Shown here piece after piece: positions 26,359 to 35,190 of a stretch of DNA of 64,000 bases. This DNA is from Planctomycetota bacterium. Lineage in GTDB: Bacteria > Planctomycetota > UBA1135 > GCA-002686595. The stretch spans positions 1 to 64,000 of the forward strand of contig CANKOY010000016.1 in assembly GCA_947484275.1 (NCBI GenBank), written 5' to 3'. Below the pieces are notes generated by a model. The model was not told where the DNA came from and searched no databases. It was given only the letters and a program-made list of their open reading frames with translations. The position numbers were made by a program, and so were the translations under genes. Position 1 is the first letter of the stretch, and the number at the start of each line of letters is the position of its first letter.

Positions 26359-27213
26359 TCAGCCCACCTGTTCCTTGGCTTTTCCCCAGGCAGCCATCAT
26401 TTCGGCCAGTGAGCAATCGGCGAGCGGCCGGGCCAGTGCCCCTTCCATCCAGCGAAAGCGCGCTTCGAATCGCCTCAGTGCCAAACGCGCAGCCCGTTCT
26501 GGGTCCAGGCTGACGTAGTTGCCCAGAAAGGCCGCGGCCAGGAGCACATCGCCGAGCTCGTGCTCGAGGTGAGCGCGCTCCACTTCGCCGGCATTCGGCC
26601 CCTGGGCCTCCTCGAAGGCAGCTTCGAGTTCTTCCATCTCTTCCTTGAGCTTGCTCAAGGCGCCGCGGGCGTCGGCCCAGCGAAAGCCGGCCGATAGCGC
26701 CTTTTCCCCCAGACGCTTGGCGCGCTGCAGGGCGGGCATGGCGACCGGCGCACCGGCAAGGGCGCTCGCGTCCTCGGCCTTTGCACCGCGCTCGGCGCGC
26801 TTGATCGCCTCCCAGTTGGAAAGCGCGGCCTCGGCATCTTTGGCTTCCCCTTCGCCAAAAACATGGGGATGCCTGCGGATCAGTTTCTCGCACACGGCGT
26901 TCGCCACGCGCGCGATGTCGAAGCGCGCTTCGTCCTGGCCGATGCGCGACAGCAGGAAGATCCCCATCAACAGGTCCCCCGCCTCCTCGACGATGTTCCC
27001 GACCTCCGCGCTCGGCGCCATTTCGACGGCCTCGAGCAGCTCGTGGGATTCTTCGATCAAGTGCGGCGCGACGCTGGCCAAGGTCTGTTTCAGGTCCCAC
27101 GGGCAGCCGTCGCCAGCTCGCAATCGATCTACGATCGCGAGCAGGGAGCGCAAGGCGTCAACGCGCGTGTCGCCCGAGGGCGGCGGGGCTTCGAACGCTC
27201 GCGGAGTGCTCAT
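26359..27213 (-). CDS. mazG: MazG nucleoside triphosphate pyrophosphohydrolase
   Basis: 284 residues, near the 263 of E. coli MazG. The N-terminal MazG domain has CPWDLKQTLASVAPHLIEES followed by EEAGDLLMGIFLL. A second MazG-like domain follows with KLKEEMEELEAA and HELGDVLLAAAFLGNY; the EExxE and EххD acidic sets bind Mg2+. The enzyme hydrolyses (d)NTPs, cleaning damaged nucleotides, and affects ppGpp levels in E. coli. Its ATG (27213) overlaps the queC stop in ATGA form, so it is translationally coupled to queC. Confidence 0.93.
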   Translation of the reverse strand: MSTPRAFEAPPPSGDTRVDALRSLLAIVDRLRAGDGCPWDLKQTLASVAPHLIEESHELLEAVEMAPSAEVGNIVEEAGDLLMGIFLLSRIGQDEARFDIARVANAVCEKLIRRHPHVFGEGEAKDAEAALSNWEAIKRAERGAKAEDASALAGAPVAMPALQRAKRLGEKALSAGFRWADARGALSKLKEEMEELEAAFEEAQGPNAGEVERAHLEHELGDVLLAAAFLGNYVSLDPERAARLALRRFEARFRWMEGALARPLADCSLAEMMAAWGKAKEQVG

Positions 27214-27938
27214 ATCCTTGTGCCTTCAACGCTGGCGTAGTCGAGCGGGTCGCGCCGACCAGCAGCGGCGAAGCCCCCAAGGCGCAGCAAACACGCGTCG
27301 CAGCGCCCGCAGGCCAACACTTCGCTCGCGCGCACCAGCGGGTCGTAACACGTGTGCGTCAGGCCGAGATCGACGCCGAGTGCTTCTGCGCGCAACACGA
27401 TCTCGCGCTTGCTCAGCTCCAGCAACGGCGCGTGGACCTTGTATCGGACGCCCTGCTCGGTACCCGCCGCGGTGGCGAGGGCCGCCAGAGATTCGAAAGC
27501 GCGCAAGAACTCAGGACGGCAATCGGGATAACCCGAGTAGTCCACTTGATTGACGCCGATGTACAGATCGCGCGCGCCGAGCGTCTCGGCCCAGCCGAGA
27601 GCAACGGCAAGGAACACCGTGTTGCGCGCGGGCACGTAGGTCGGCGGCACGCCGCGCTGTGGCGCTGTCACGTCGCGATCCTTGGGCACGTCGATGGCGT
27701 CGGTCAGGGCGCTGCCGCCGAGGGCCCGCAGATCGATCTCGACGACGCGCTGCTCGCGCGCGCCGAGGGCCCGGGCGACGCGCTCGGCGGCCTGCAACTC
27801 ACAACTGTGGCGCTGGCCGTAGCGAAAGCTCAGGCAATGGACGTCGAAGCCGTCGCGCCGCGCCTCGGCCAAGGTGACCGCAGAGTCCATGCCGCCCGAT
27901 AGCAGGCAGACCGCAAGCGGACGAGCGGAGTTCGGCAT
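27210..27938 (-). CDS. queC: 7-cyano-7-deazaguanine synthase QueC
   Basis: 242 residues. QueC converts 7-carboxy-7-deazaguanine to preQ0 with ATP and ammonia, in queuosine biosynthesis. The PP-loop LLSGGMDSAVTL lies at the N-terminus. FRYGQRHSCEL, TYVPARNTVFLAVALG and VDYSGYPDCRPEF are family blocks. Four zinc-ligand Cys residues appear in THTCYDP and CGRCDAC near the C-terminus. It is the first gene of a unit with mazG. No other queuosine genes are nearby. Confidence 0.95.
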   Translation of the reverse strand: MPNSARPLAVCLLSGGMDSAVTLAEARRDGFDVHCLSFRYGQRHSCELQAAERVARALGAREQRVVEIDLRALGGSALTDAIDVPKDRDVTAPQRGVPPTYVPARNTVFLAVALGWAETLGARDLYIGVNQVDYSGYPDCRPEFLRAFESLAALATAAGTEQGVRYKVHAPLLELSKREIVLRAEALGVDLGLTHTCYDPLVRASEVLACGRCDACLLRLGGFAAAGRRDPLDYASVEGTRI

Positions 27939-28048
27939 GGCGATAGAATAGCCGCAGGCTCGATTCGCGCGCGCATGCTCCTACGTTGGGCGACCGTGCG
28001 CTAAGGTGTGCAGTCCAACGCCCTGCCACCGCAACCGAAAGTCCTCCC

Positions 28049-29212
28049 TTGAGCGCCACACTTCCTGTCCTCAATCCTGCCCTGGTCCTCGACGTCCTGC
28101 GCCGCATCCAGGATCCCGACCTGCACCAGGACATCGTCAGTTTGGGTTTCATCACCCGCAACGAGGTCAAGGACGGCGCGGTCGCAGTCACGATCAACTT
28201 GACCACCCCCGCCTGCCCCGTGAAGGAGCAGATGAAGTCCCAGGCCGAGAGCCTGATTCGCGCGCTTCCCGGCGTGCGCTCGGTCAGCGTGGAAATGACG
28301 GCGGTCTCCTCCAAACCCGCGGGGCCAGAGCGCAACCTGGCCACGGGCGCGCGGCACATCGTCGCCGTCTCCAGCGGCAAGGGCGGAGTCGGAAAGAGCA
28401 CGGTCGCGGTGAACCTCGCAGTGGCCCTGGCCCAAACCGGCGCCAGAGTCGGCCTGCTCGACTGCGACGTCTACGGCCCGGACATTCCGATGATGATGGG
28501 CCTGTCGGGCCCGCCGTTGCAGCAGGAGCGCAAGCTTCTGCCCAAAGAGCGCCACGGCGTGAAGACCATGTCGATTGGCTACCTGCTCGAGGAGGACAAG
28601 CCCGTGGTCTGGCGCGGACCGATGATGCACAAGCTGATCGAGCAGTTCCTCGGCGACGTCATCTGGGGCGATCTCGACTACTTGCTGGTGGACATGCCGC
28701 CGGGAACCGGAGATGCGCAGCTTTCGCTCGCGCAACTCGTGCCGCTGACCGGCGCCGTGCTCGTCACCACGCCCCAGGCGGTCTCGACGTTCGACGTGGG
28801 CAAGGCGATCGGGATGTTCAATCAGGTCAAGGTCGAGCTGCTCGGCCTGGTGGAAAACATGTCGGGCTTCGTTGTCCGCGGCCGCGTTGAAGGTGCCGTG
28901 GAAGGACAGGCGATTCGCTTCGAGTCCGGCGGCAGCGATCAGGTCGCCACGATTGGCGCGGGCGGCAGCTTCGAAACTGTGATGGAGCTCTTCGGCTCCG
29001 GCGGCGCCGATCGCCTGTGCGCCAAGCACGGTTTCCCGTTGCTCGGCCGCATCCCGCTCAATCCGATCGTGCGCGTGGGCGGCGACGGCGGCCTGCCCGT
29101 GGCGATCTCCCACCCGAATTCGCCCGAAGCCAAGGCCTTCCGCGAAATCGCGGGTCGCATGGCCCAGCGCGTGGCGATCAAGGCTCACAAGAGCCTGCCG
29201 ATCCTGCAGTAG
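28049..29212 (+). CDS. Mrp/ApbC-family P-loop ATPase lacking the C-terminal CXXC
   Basis: 387 residues from TTG 28049 (LSATLPVLNPALVLDVLRRI); the only upstream alternative is TTG 27986, which adds 21 residues foreign to the family. An N-terminal MIP18/DUF59 domain (about 8-90, with TTPACPVKEQMKSQ) is followed by the Mrp ATPase domain. That domain has the deviant Walker A SGKGGVGKSTV, DCDVYGPDIPMMMG and DMPPGTGDAQLSL. Mrp/ApbC/NBP35 proteins carry iron-sulfur clusters bound by a CXXC after the ENMS block. Here ENMSGFVV continues without any CXXC, through an insertion of roughly 25 residues containing FESGGSDQVATIGAGGSFE. A single Cys (DRLCAKHG) remains. It is divergent from queC. Confidence 0.9.
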   Translation: MSATLPVLNPALVLDVLRRIQDPDLHQDIVSLGFITRNEVKDGAVAVTINLTTPACPVKEQMKSQAESLIRALPGVRSVSVEMTAVSSKPAGPERNLATGARHIVAVSSGKGGVGKSTVAVNLAVALAQTGARVGLLDCDVYGPDIPMMMGLSGPPLQQERKLLPKERHGVKTMSIGYLLEEDKPVVWRGPMMHKLIEQFLGDVIWGDLDYLLVDMPPGTGDAQLSLAQLVPLTGAVLVTTPQAVSTFDVGKAIGMFNQVKVELLGLVENMSGFVVRGRVEGAVEGQAIRFESGGSDQVATIGAGGSFETVMELFGSGGADRLCAKHGFPLLGRIPLNPIVRVGGDGGLPVAISHPNSPEAKAFREIAGRMAQRVAIKAHKSLPILQ

Positions 29213-29242
29213 GCGCGACATTCAGCCGCTACATTGGCGCCC

Positions 29243-30388
29243 ATGAAGATCGCCTTCGCGGTGGCCCTCGTTCTACTGACCGGCACGCGAGCGGTCGCTG
29301 GCTCCCAGGTTCCGACGGCCGAGCCGGCGCAACTCACCGATCTCAGCTCGATCCTCGAGCCGATCCGCGCCAAGCACGACATCCCCGCGCTCGCGGGAGC
29401 GATCGTCTCGCGCGGCGAACTCGAAGCCATCGGCGTCTGCGGTGTGCGCGAGCGCGGTGGCGAAGTGGCGGTGACCATCGACGACCGCTTCCACCTTGGA
29501 TCCTGCACGAAGGCGATGACCGCGACTCTGTGCGCGATCCTTGTGGAAAAAGGGCAACTGACTTGGGAGGGCAGCGTCGCCGATTCCTTCGGGAGCGCCG
29601 TGGCGAAGCAGTCGCCCGCGTGGAAGGACGTTCAACTGCAGCACCTCTTGACCAACCGCAGCGGCGCCCCCGGAAACCTCGACGCCGACGGGCTGTGGGC
29701 GAGTCTCTGGGCGTCCAAGGAAAAACCTGCGGGCCAGAGGCTGCTCCTCGCGCGCGGTGTGCTTGGGCGCGAGCCCGAGGCGGCGGCCGGCGCGCGCTAC
29801 ATCTACTCGAACGCTGGCTTTTCACTGGCTGGCGCCATGGCGGAACGGGCGGCGAAGCTGGACTTCGAAGCGCTGATGCAGCGTGAGTTGTTCGCGCCCC
29901 TTGGCATGGACAGCGCAGGCTTCGGGCCTCCGGGGGACGGAAAGAAGCTCTCGCAACCCCTGGGTCACACGTCGAAGGGCGTCGCTGTCCCCTGGGGCGT
30001 GCGCGCCGACAATCCCGCCGCGATTGCGCCCGCGGGCAGAGTGCACTGCACGATCGGCGATTGGGCCAAGTTCATTGCGCTGCACGTCGACGCCGAGAAC
30101 GGACGCCCGCGGCTACTCTCGCCGGAGTCCTTCGCGCGCCTGCACGCCCCGGCCGCCGGTGAAGGCCAGGCCTACGCCATGGGCTGGGTCGTCACGGAAC
30201 GCTCCTGGGCCGGCGGCACGGTCTTGACCCACTCTGGCAGCAACACGATGTGGTATGCCGTCGCTTGGCTCGCGCCCAAGAAGGACTTCGCCGTGCTCGT
30301 CTGCGCCAATCAAGGCGGCGACGTGGCGCAAAAGGCCTGCGACGATGCCGCCAGCGCCTTGATCCAGGCCCACGGCCGTCAGCGCTGA
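29243..30388 (+). CDS. Serine hydrolase of the beta-lactamase/penicillin-binding family
   Basis: 381 residues from ATG 29243. The signal peptide MKIAFAVALVLLTGTRAVA indicates export. The active-site serine motif SxxK is GSCTKAM, the Tyr motif YSN lies in YIYSNAGFSL, and the third motif is THSGSN near the C-terminus, as in class C beta-lactamase-like esterases and D-aminopeptidases (Pfam Beta-lactamase). Most such paralogues are esterases or peptidases rather than resistance enzymes, and no specific substrate is indicated. It ends 10 bases inside the convergent symporter gene. Confidence 0.88.
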   Translation: MKIAFAVALVLLTGTRAVAGSQVPTAEPAQLTDLSSILEPIRAKHDIPALAGAIVSRGELEAIGVCGVRERGGEVAVTIDDRFHLGSCTKAMTATLCAILVEKGQLTWEGSVADSFGSAVAKQSPAWKDVQLQHLLTNRSGAPGNLDADGLWASLWASKEKPAGQRLLLARGVLGREPEAAAGARYIYSNAGFSLAGAMAERAAKLDFEALMQRELFAPLGMDSAGFGPPGDGKKLSQPLGHTSKGVAVPWGVRADNPAAIAPAGRVHCTIGDWAKFIALHVDAENGRPRLLSPESFARLHAPAAGEGQAYAMGWVVTERSWAGGTVLTHSGSNTMWYAVAWLAPKKDFAVLVCANQGGDVAQKACDDAASALIQAHGRQR

Positions 30389-32085
30389 ATTTCCTCGGGC
30401 GCGGTTTGCCCCGGTCGACCGGGGAAAAATGGCTGCAGCGCGAGGGCAAGCACGACCAAGATCGCGGGCGCGATCAGGTTGTACCAGAGGAACGCGATGT
30501 CGACGCTGGCGAAGTGGATCCACAGGATCGCTGCTTGCGCGATCAATGCGGCGACGAAAACCGCGGTGCCCTGCACGCGCTTGATGAAGAACGCCACGAG
30601 GAAAATGCCCAGAATCGTGCCGTAGAACAGCGAGCCCAGGATGTTGACGGCTTGGATCAAGTTCTCAAACAGAGAAAATAGCGCGGCGAATCCCAGGGCC
30701 AGGGCGCCGAACAGGATCGTGGCCCACTTTGTCGCGCGCACCTGCTGTGCATCATCGCGCGGCTTGCGCCAGACATCGACAACGCCCGTGGTCGCCAAGG
30801 CGCTGAGTTCGGCGCTGGTGCTGCTCATGCCGGCGCAAAAAATCATCGCCAACAGGAGGCCGATGATGCCCACCGGCAAGTGGTCCATGACGTAGCCGAC
30901 GAAAATGTAGTCCTTGTCGTTGGTCTCGGCGTCTGGTGAGAGCACCGCGAGGCGCTGCGTGAACTCCTGGCGCAGAATTTTGTCGCGCGCATCGAGCGCT
31001 CGCCATTCTGCGAGCGGCACTTCCACATCCGTCGCACCCTCGCGCCACAACGCGAGCACGGCATTGGCGCTCGCCTGGCGCTCTAGGTGCAGCGCCGCGT
31101 GTTCCGCTTCGAGGCCCGCTACCACGCCCGATTCGTCCAGGGCGCGTGCGCTCACCAGGTTCGCATCGTTCCAGTGCAGCGGCGTGGCGTGAAATTGATA
31201 GAAGACGAAGACGAGCACGCCTGTCAGCAGGATGAACAGCTGCATCGGGATCTTCAGCAGGCCGTTCATCCACAGGCCCTGGCGCGCCTGGGCCACGGAC
31301 TGGCCGCTCAAGTAGCGCTGCACCTGACTTTGGTCCGTGCCGAAGTAGGACAACTGCAGGAAAAAGCCGCCGATCAGTCCGCTCCAGAGCGTGTATTTGT
31401 CCGCGGGATTCCAAGAGGAGTTGATCACCTCGAGCTTGCCCATGGCCTTCGCGAGCCGAAGGCTCTCGCCAAAGCCCAGCACGCCGCCGAGGTAGTGGAC
31501 TGTCAGGCCGAAGGCCAGGAACATCCCTAGGAAGATCACCACCATCTGCTGCTTGTGCGTCACGCCCACTGCGCGCGCTCCGCCGCTGGTCGTGTACAGG
31601 ATCACAAGGGCGCCGATGAACACGCAGGTCCACGACAGGGGCCAGTTGAGGACCTTGCTGAGGATGATGCTCGGCGCGTAGATCGTGATTCCCGCGGCGA
31701 GACTGCGCTGGATCAGGAACAAGCCTGCGGTCAGCAAGCGCGCGCGGCCGTCGAAGCGTTTGCCTATGAACTCGTAGGCCGTGTAGACCTTCCAGCGGTA
31801 GTACATCGGAATGAACACCGCGCCGATCACGATCATCGCCAGGGGCAGGCCGAAGTAGAACTGCACGAAGCCCATGCCGTCGAGGTAGCCCTGGCCCGGC
31901 GTGGAGAGGAAAGTGACCGCGCTGGCCTGAGTCGCCATGACGCTCAGGCCCACAGTCCACCAGCGGTTGTCGGACCCGCCGCGCAGAAAACTCTCGCTGG
32001 TCTTCGCGCCGCGCGTCTTCCAGACGCCGTAGGCGACGATGAAACCCAGCGTGCAAAGCAGCACGGCCCAATCGGGGGCACTCAT
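30379..32085 (-). CDS. Sodium:solute symporter (SSS family)
   Basis: 568 residues with about 13 transmembrane helices. SSS family blocks are visible: RWWTVGLSVMATQASAVTFL and SSGGARAVGVTHKQQMVVIFL-like segments (here TTSGGARAVGVTHKQQ), GTDQSQVQRYLSG, and the late helix IIGLLLAMIFCAGMSSTSAEL. A hydrophilic insert of roughly 75 residues (about 305-385, with Glu/Ala-rich helices) separates two helices, which is unusual for the family. Related transporters move sugars, sialic acid, proline or glucose; the substrate is not evident. It lies 31 bases downstream of the PIG-L deacetylase gene, so it may import the sugar that enzyme releases. Confidence 0.88.
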   Translation of the reverse strand: MSAPDWAVLLCTLGFIVAYGVWKTRGAKTSESFLRGGSDNRWWTVGLSVMATQASAVTFLSTPGQGYLDGMGFVQFYFGLPLAMIVIGAVFIPMYYRWKVYTAYEFIGKRFDGRARLLTAGLFLIQRSLAAGITIYAPSIILSKVLNWPLSWTCVFIGALVILYTTSGGARAVGVTHKQQMVVIFLGMFLAFGLTVHYLGGVLGFGESLRLAKAMGKLEVINSSWNPADKYTLWSGLIGGFFLQLSYFGTDQSQVQRYLSGQSVAQARQGLWMNGLLKIPMQLFILLTGVLVFVFYQFHATPLHWNDANLVSARALDESGVVAGLEAEHAALHLERQASANAVLALWREGATDVEVPLAEWRALDARDKILRQEFTQRLAVLSPDAETNDKDYIFVGYVMDHLPVGIIGLLLAMIFCAGMSSTSAELSALATTGVVDVWRKPRDDAQQVRATKWATILFGALALGFAALFSLFENLIQAVNILGSLFYGTILGIFLVAFFIKRVQGTAVFVAALIAQAAILWIHFASVDIAFLWYNLIAPAILVVLALALQPFFPGRPGQTAPEEIQR

Positions 32086-32116
32086 GGAATTTGACGGCGA
32101 AGTTCGCGCAGGCAGA

Positions 32117-34672
32117 TCACTGGCGCGGCGCGCGGCGCGAAATCAGGTTCGCGAACAGCCTGTACGCGCCTGGCACGCCCGCGGGCAATTGACGGAAGAA
32201 ACTGATGCCGGTGTAGATGAAGCGGCCCTTGCCGAAGTCCGCGCTGATCAGCGCGCCGCTCTGGGGCGCTTCGCCGGGGTCGCTCCAGGTCAGGGGCGCG
32301 CTGTACTGCTCACCGAATCCTCCGGCGAAGTAAAGCCCGCGCTCCTGCACCCAGCCTTCAAAGTCCGCGGGGTCGATCACATTGGGCGTGGTCATGAGCG
32401 GATGGGAAGGGTCAACGATGGTCGGCAGCGCTTCTTCGACTGTCACGCGGTTGCGCGTCAGTTGAAAGGGAAAAGGCCCGAGCTTTTCAGCGGGGAGCAC
32501 GAGGCTTCCGCCCGCGGTGTTGTACTGCACGAGCAGGGTACCGCCCTGATTCACGAACTCGAGCAACGCTGCCTGGAACGTCGCCAGGGAATCCACCGTG
32601 TTGTAGGCGCGCACGCCGGTGACGATGGCATCGAACTTCGCGAGCTGGCTCGGGTCGGCCGTGGCGGGGTCGACGATCTCGATCCGAACACCGAGACGTT
32701 CGAGCGCACGGGCCACCTCATCGCCCGCCCCGCGCACGTAGCCCACTGCATAAGAGGTCACTCGAGCGTTCGTGGGCACCAGTTGGATTTCCGCTGGCGT
32801 GTACCAGGTCTGCGGGAGGATGTGCGGGTGATCGATAACGTGCCGGTCGAGTCCGGCAGTACCGCGCGAACTCTGGAAACGCACTTTGAGTGGGCCCGCA
32901 ACCGCGTCCGAATCCCGGGTCAGAGTGAAGCTCACGGAGCGTTTTTCGCCGCGCCGCAGCGTGCCGGGCAGTTTGGACTTTCCAGCGATGGACCAGCCTG
33001 GCGGAAGCGGCTCGAGCGCCAGGACCAAGTCGCTCTGCTCGCCGTCGCACAGCGCCTCAATCTCGAAACTCGCGGTCACGGGAAAGTCGCCTGCGATCAG
33101 GACCACGTCTTTGGGCACCACGGAAGCAATCGGTGTCAGCACCACGGGCCGCGTGCGTTCGCCGACCACGGGATCGACCCACTTGAACACGACCGGCGCG
33201 TCCACTTCGAGCAGGCGCCCGCCACCGAGCTCGAGCTGAACCGTGCAGCGCACTTGCCTGGGCATGACCGGGGCATTCATCCAGAGCGGCTGGTCCTCCG
33301 TGCGGTGCAACGTGCCGTGGGCCTTGGCCAACCAATGCGGCTGGTCGATCGCAGAGTCCGCGGCAAAGGAGAGTTGCAACTCCTTCGAGCTGGCGCGGTT
33401 GGTGGTCAACTCTTCGTCCATGTCGAGCAGCGCGCCTCCGGGGCCGCGAACCTGTCGCAAGCGAAGGCGCGGACCGGCGCGTCTCTGCAGGGCGCTGAGT
33501 GTCACCGCGACCGTGTCCCCCACGGCCACAGCAGACGTGCGCGCGGTCGCTTCGATCACAACCCCGCAGCTGTCGAGCAGCAGTGCCTCCACGGCGCGCA
33601 GGTGTTGAGCAATCCATCCGCGTCCCGCCGGCTGTCCGTAGCCGAGTGCCGTGAGCGCATCCGCGAGACGCAGCAGCTCCGCGTGACTCTTCTCCGGCGC
33701 CTTCGGATCGTAGGCGGCGATCATGGCTTGGATCTGGCCGGCAAAGGCCTCGGCGCCGGGGACGCGACGCCAGGAGGTTTCGACGCCTTCGAGCAGCTCT
33801 GCTTGGGACAGTGCGCTGCCCTGATCGAGCCTCAAGTACTCGATCATTTCGCCGCGCAGTTCCGCGGAACCGAAGCCCTGACTCTTGTGCAAGCTGCGAC
33901 TGCGGCCGGCGATTTCATTGAAGCTCGCCCCGAGCAGCGGTTCGTAGCCGCCGACGTCGATGGACAGCCAAAGCTGCGGATCAGCCTCGGCGATCTTGGC
34001 CAGATCCGCCCGCCACCAGGTGCTGGCGTTGAAGAACAGGCGCTTGGTCTGCCAGGGCTCGAGCCCCTCTGCGATTTGCTCGGGATAGGACTTGGGATCC
34101 GCCGCCAGCGAAAAAGCCTCGTTGGCCAGGATCGCCGAGCAAGTGTGGTGTCCGTGTCCGCCGCTGCCGTCAGTGGAAAAGCGCGTGATGATCACATCGG
34201 GCCGGAAGGCGCGGATTGCGCGCACCACATCGCCGAGGATCTCCTGCTTGCCCCACTTCTCGAAGCTCTCCTCGGCGCTCTTGCTGTAGCCAAAATCGAC
34301 TGCGCGTGTGAAAAACTGCTCGCCCCCATCGATGCGCCGCGCCTCGAGCAGTTCCTGGGTGCGAATGATCCCAAGCGCATCACCGATCTCCGCGCCGATC
34401 AGGTTTTGTCCGCCGTCGCCGCGGGTCAGGCTCAGGTAACCCGTGCGCAGCTTGCGGCCGTTGGAGAGGTAACTGATCAGCCGCGTGTTCTCATCGTCGG
34501 GGTGAGCGGCGATGTAGAGGACACTGCCCAGCACCTCCAGCTTCTGCATGCGGTGCAGGATCTGAGCTGAATCGGGCTGCGCGGGCGCCCGCTGTGCCCC
34601 TGCGGACGAGCAAAGACCAAGCCCAGCGATCAGAACGAGCGCGAATCGACGCCAGAATGCAGCAAGCTCCAT
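32117..34672 (-). CDS. Large exported PIG-L family deacetylase
   Basis: 851 residues from ATG 34672, which begins a signal peptide (MELAAFWRRFALVLIAGLGL). The N-terminal PIG-L/LmbE domain (about 35-280) carries the zinc motif AAHPDDENTRLISYLSNG, the LTRGDGGQNLIG block and GHGHHTCSA. The family removes acetyl groups from N-acetylglucosaminyl compounds. A long beta-rich middle region follows. The C-terminal part has a glutamine-amidotransferase-like fold (FDAIVTGVRAYNT, LLEFVNQGGTLLVQYN), the three-part layout seen in Bacteroidetes and Planctomycetes homologues. It is located outside the cytoplasm. An SSS symporter follows at 31 bases. Confidence 0.88.
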   Translation of the reverse strand: MELAAFWRRFALVLIAGLGLCSSAGAQRAPAQPDSAQILHRMQKLEVLGSVLYIAAHPDDENTRLISYLSNGRKLRTGYLSLTRGDGGQNLIGAEIGDALGIIRTQELLEARRIDGGEQFFTRAVDFGYSKSAEESFEKWGKQEILGDVVRAIRAFRPDVIITRFSTDGSGGHGHHTCSAILANEAFSLAADPKSYPEQIAEGLEPWQTKRLFFNASTWWRADLAKIAEADPQLWLSIDVGGYEPLLGASFNEIAGRSRSLHKSQGFGSAELRGEMIEYLRLDQGSALSQAELLEGVETSWRRVPGAEAFAGQIQAMIAAYDPKAPEKSHAELLRLADALTALGYGQPAGRGWIAQHLRAVEALLLDSCGVVIEATARTSAVAVGDTVAVTLSALQRRAGPRLRLRQVRGPGGALLDMDEELTTNRASSKELQLSFAADSAIDQPHWLAKAHGTLHRTEDQPLWMNAPVMPRQVRCTVQLELGGGRLLEVDAPVVFKWVDPVVGERTRPVVLTPIASVVPKDVVLIAGDFPVTASFEIEALCDGEQSDLVLALEPLPPGWSIAGKSKLPGTLRRGEKRSVSFTLTRDSDAVAGPLKVRFQSSRGTAGLDRHVIDHPHILPQTWYTPAEIQLVPTNARVTSYAVGYVRGAGDEVARALERLGVRIEIVDPATADPSQLAKFDAIVTGVRAYNTVDSLATFQAALLEFVNQGGTLLVQYNTAGGSLVLPAEKLGPFPFQLTRNRVTVEEALPTIVDPSHPLMTTPNVIDPADFEGWVQERGLYFAGGFGEQYSAPLTWSDPGEAPQSGALISADFGKGRFIYTGISFFRQLPAGVPGAYRLFANLISRRAPRQ

Positions 34673-34804
34673 CGCGTGAGCGTAGCCGCGCGAGGCTGCC
34701 ACGACAAAGAGTGCGGGGAATCGCGCCGCGAGGATGCCGTGAGGTGGTCCCTTCGCTGAGCCACGCGCTGCGCCTCGGTGCGCTGCCCCCGAGAGTGTCG
34801 CGGC

Positions 34805-35032
34805 CTATACCTTCGGCTTGGGCGGGGGCAGGTCGCGCGCGGCGCAGACGGATCGGAAGCCCTGGCGGGCATGTTGGCCGTCGCAGAAGGGCATGTTTTC
34901 CGACTTGCCGCAGCGGCAGAGCGAAACGACCGCGCGCCCTCCCAGGCCAAACTCCTTGCCGGTCGCGTCGCAGATGGTCATTTCGCCTTCGATCCGCAGC
35001 GGGCCATTGTCATTGACGGTGATCTTGGTCAT
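34805..35032 (-). CDS. CDGSH iron-sulfur domain protein
   Basis: 75 residues from ATG 35032; the longer frame would start with an Arg/Glu-rich stretch absent from the family. The 2Fe-2S ligand motif CRCGKSENMPFCDGQH (three Cys and one His) matches the CDGSH/mitoNEET signature. The N-terminal part (MTKITVNDNGPLRIEGEMTI) is the usual DNGP strand of small bacterial CDGSH proteins. Likely a redox or cluster-transfer protein; no partner is suggested by the neighbours. Confidence 0.92.
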   Translation of the reverse strand: MTKITVNDNGPLRIEGEMTICDATGKEFGLGGRAVVSLCRCGKSENMPFCDGQHARQGFRSVCAARDLPPPKPKV

Positions 35033-35190
35033 CGGCGCAGGGTAGCACGCGTGGCGCAACCCGCATCGGCCTTCAGCGCTTTCCAACCACTTGCGCTCGC
35101 GCTCTCGTTCCTGCGTCTCACCCCAAGCGGGCACGCATCGCGCCGGCGAGTGGGCTCATCCGCCGCCCGAGGTCGTGACATCGATCCCGG

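Noticed and set aside
27986-28048. Upstream TTG start for the Mrp-family ATPase
   Set aside because: It adds 21 residues with no similarity to the family; TTG 28049 is next to the DUF59 domain.
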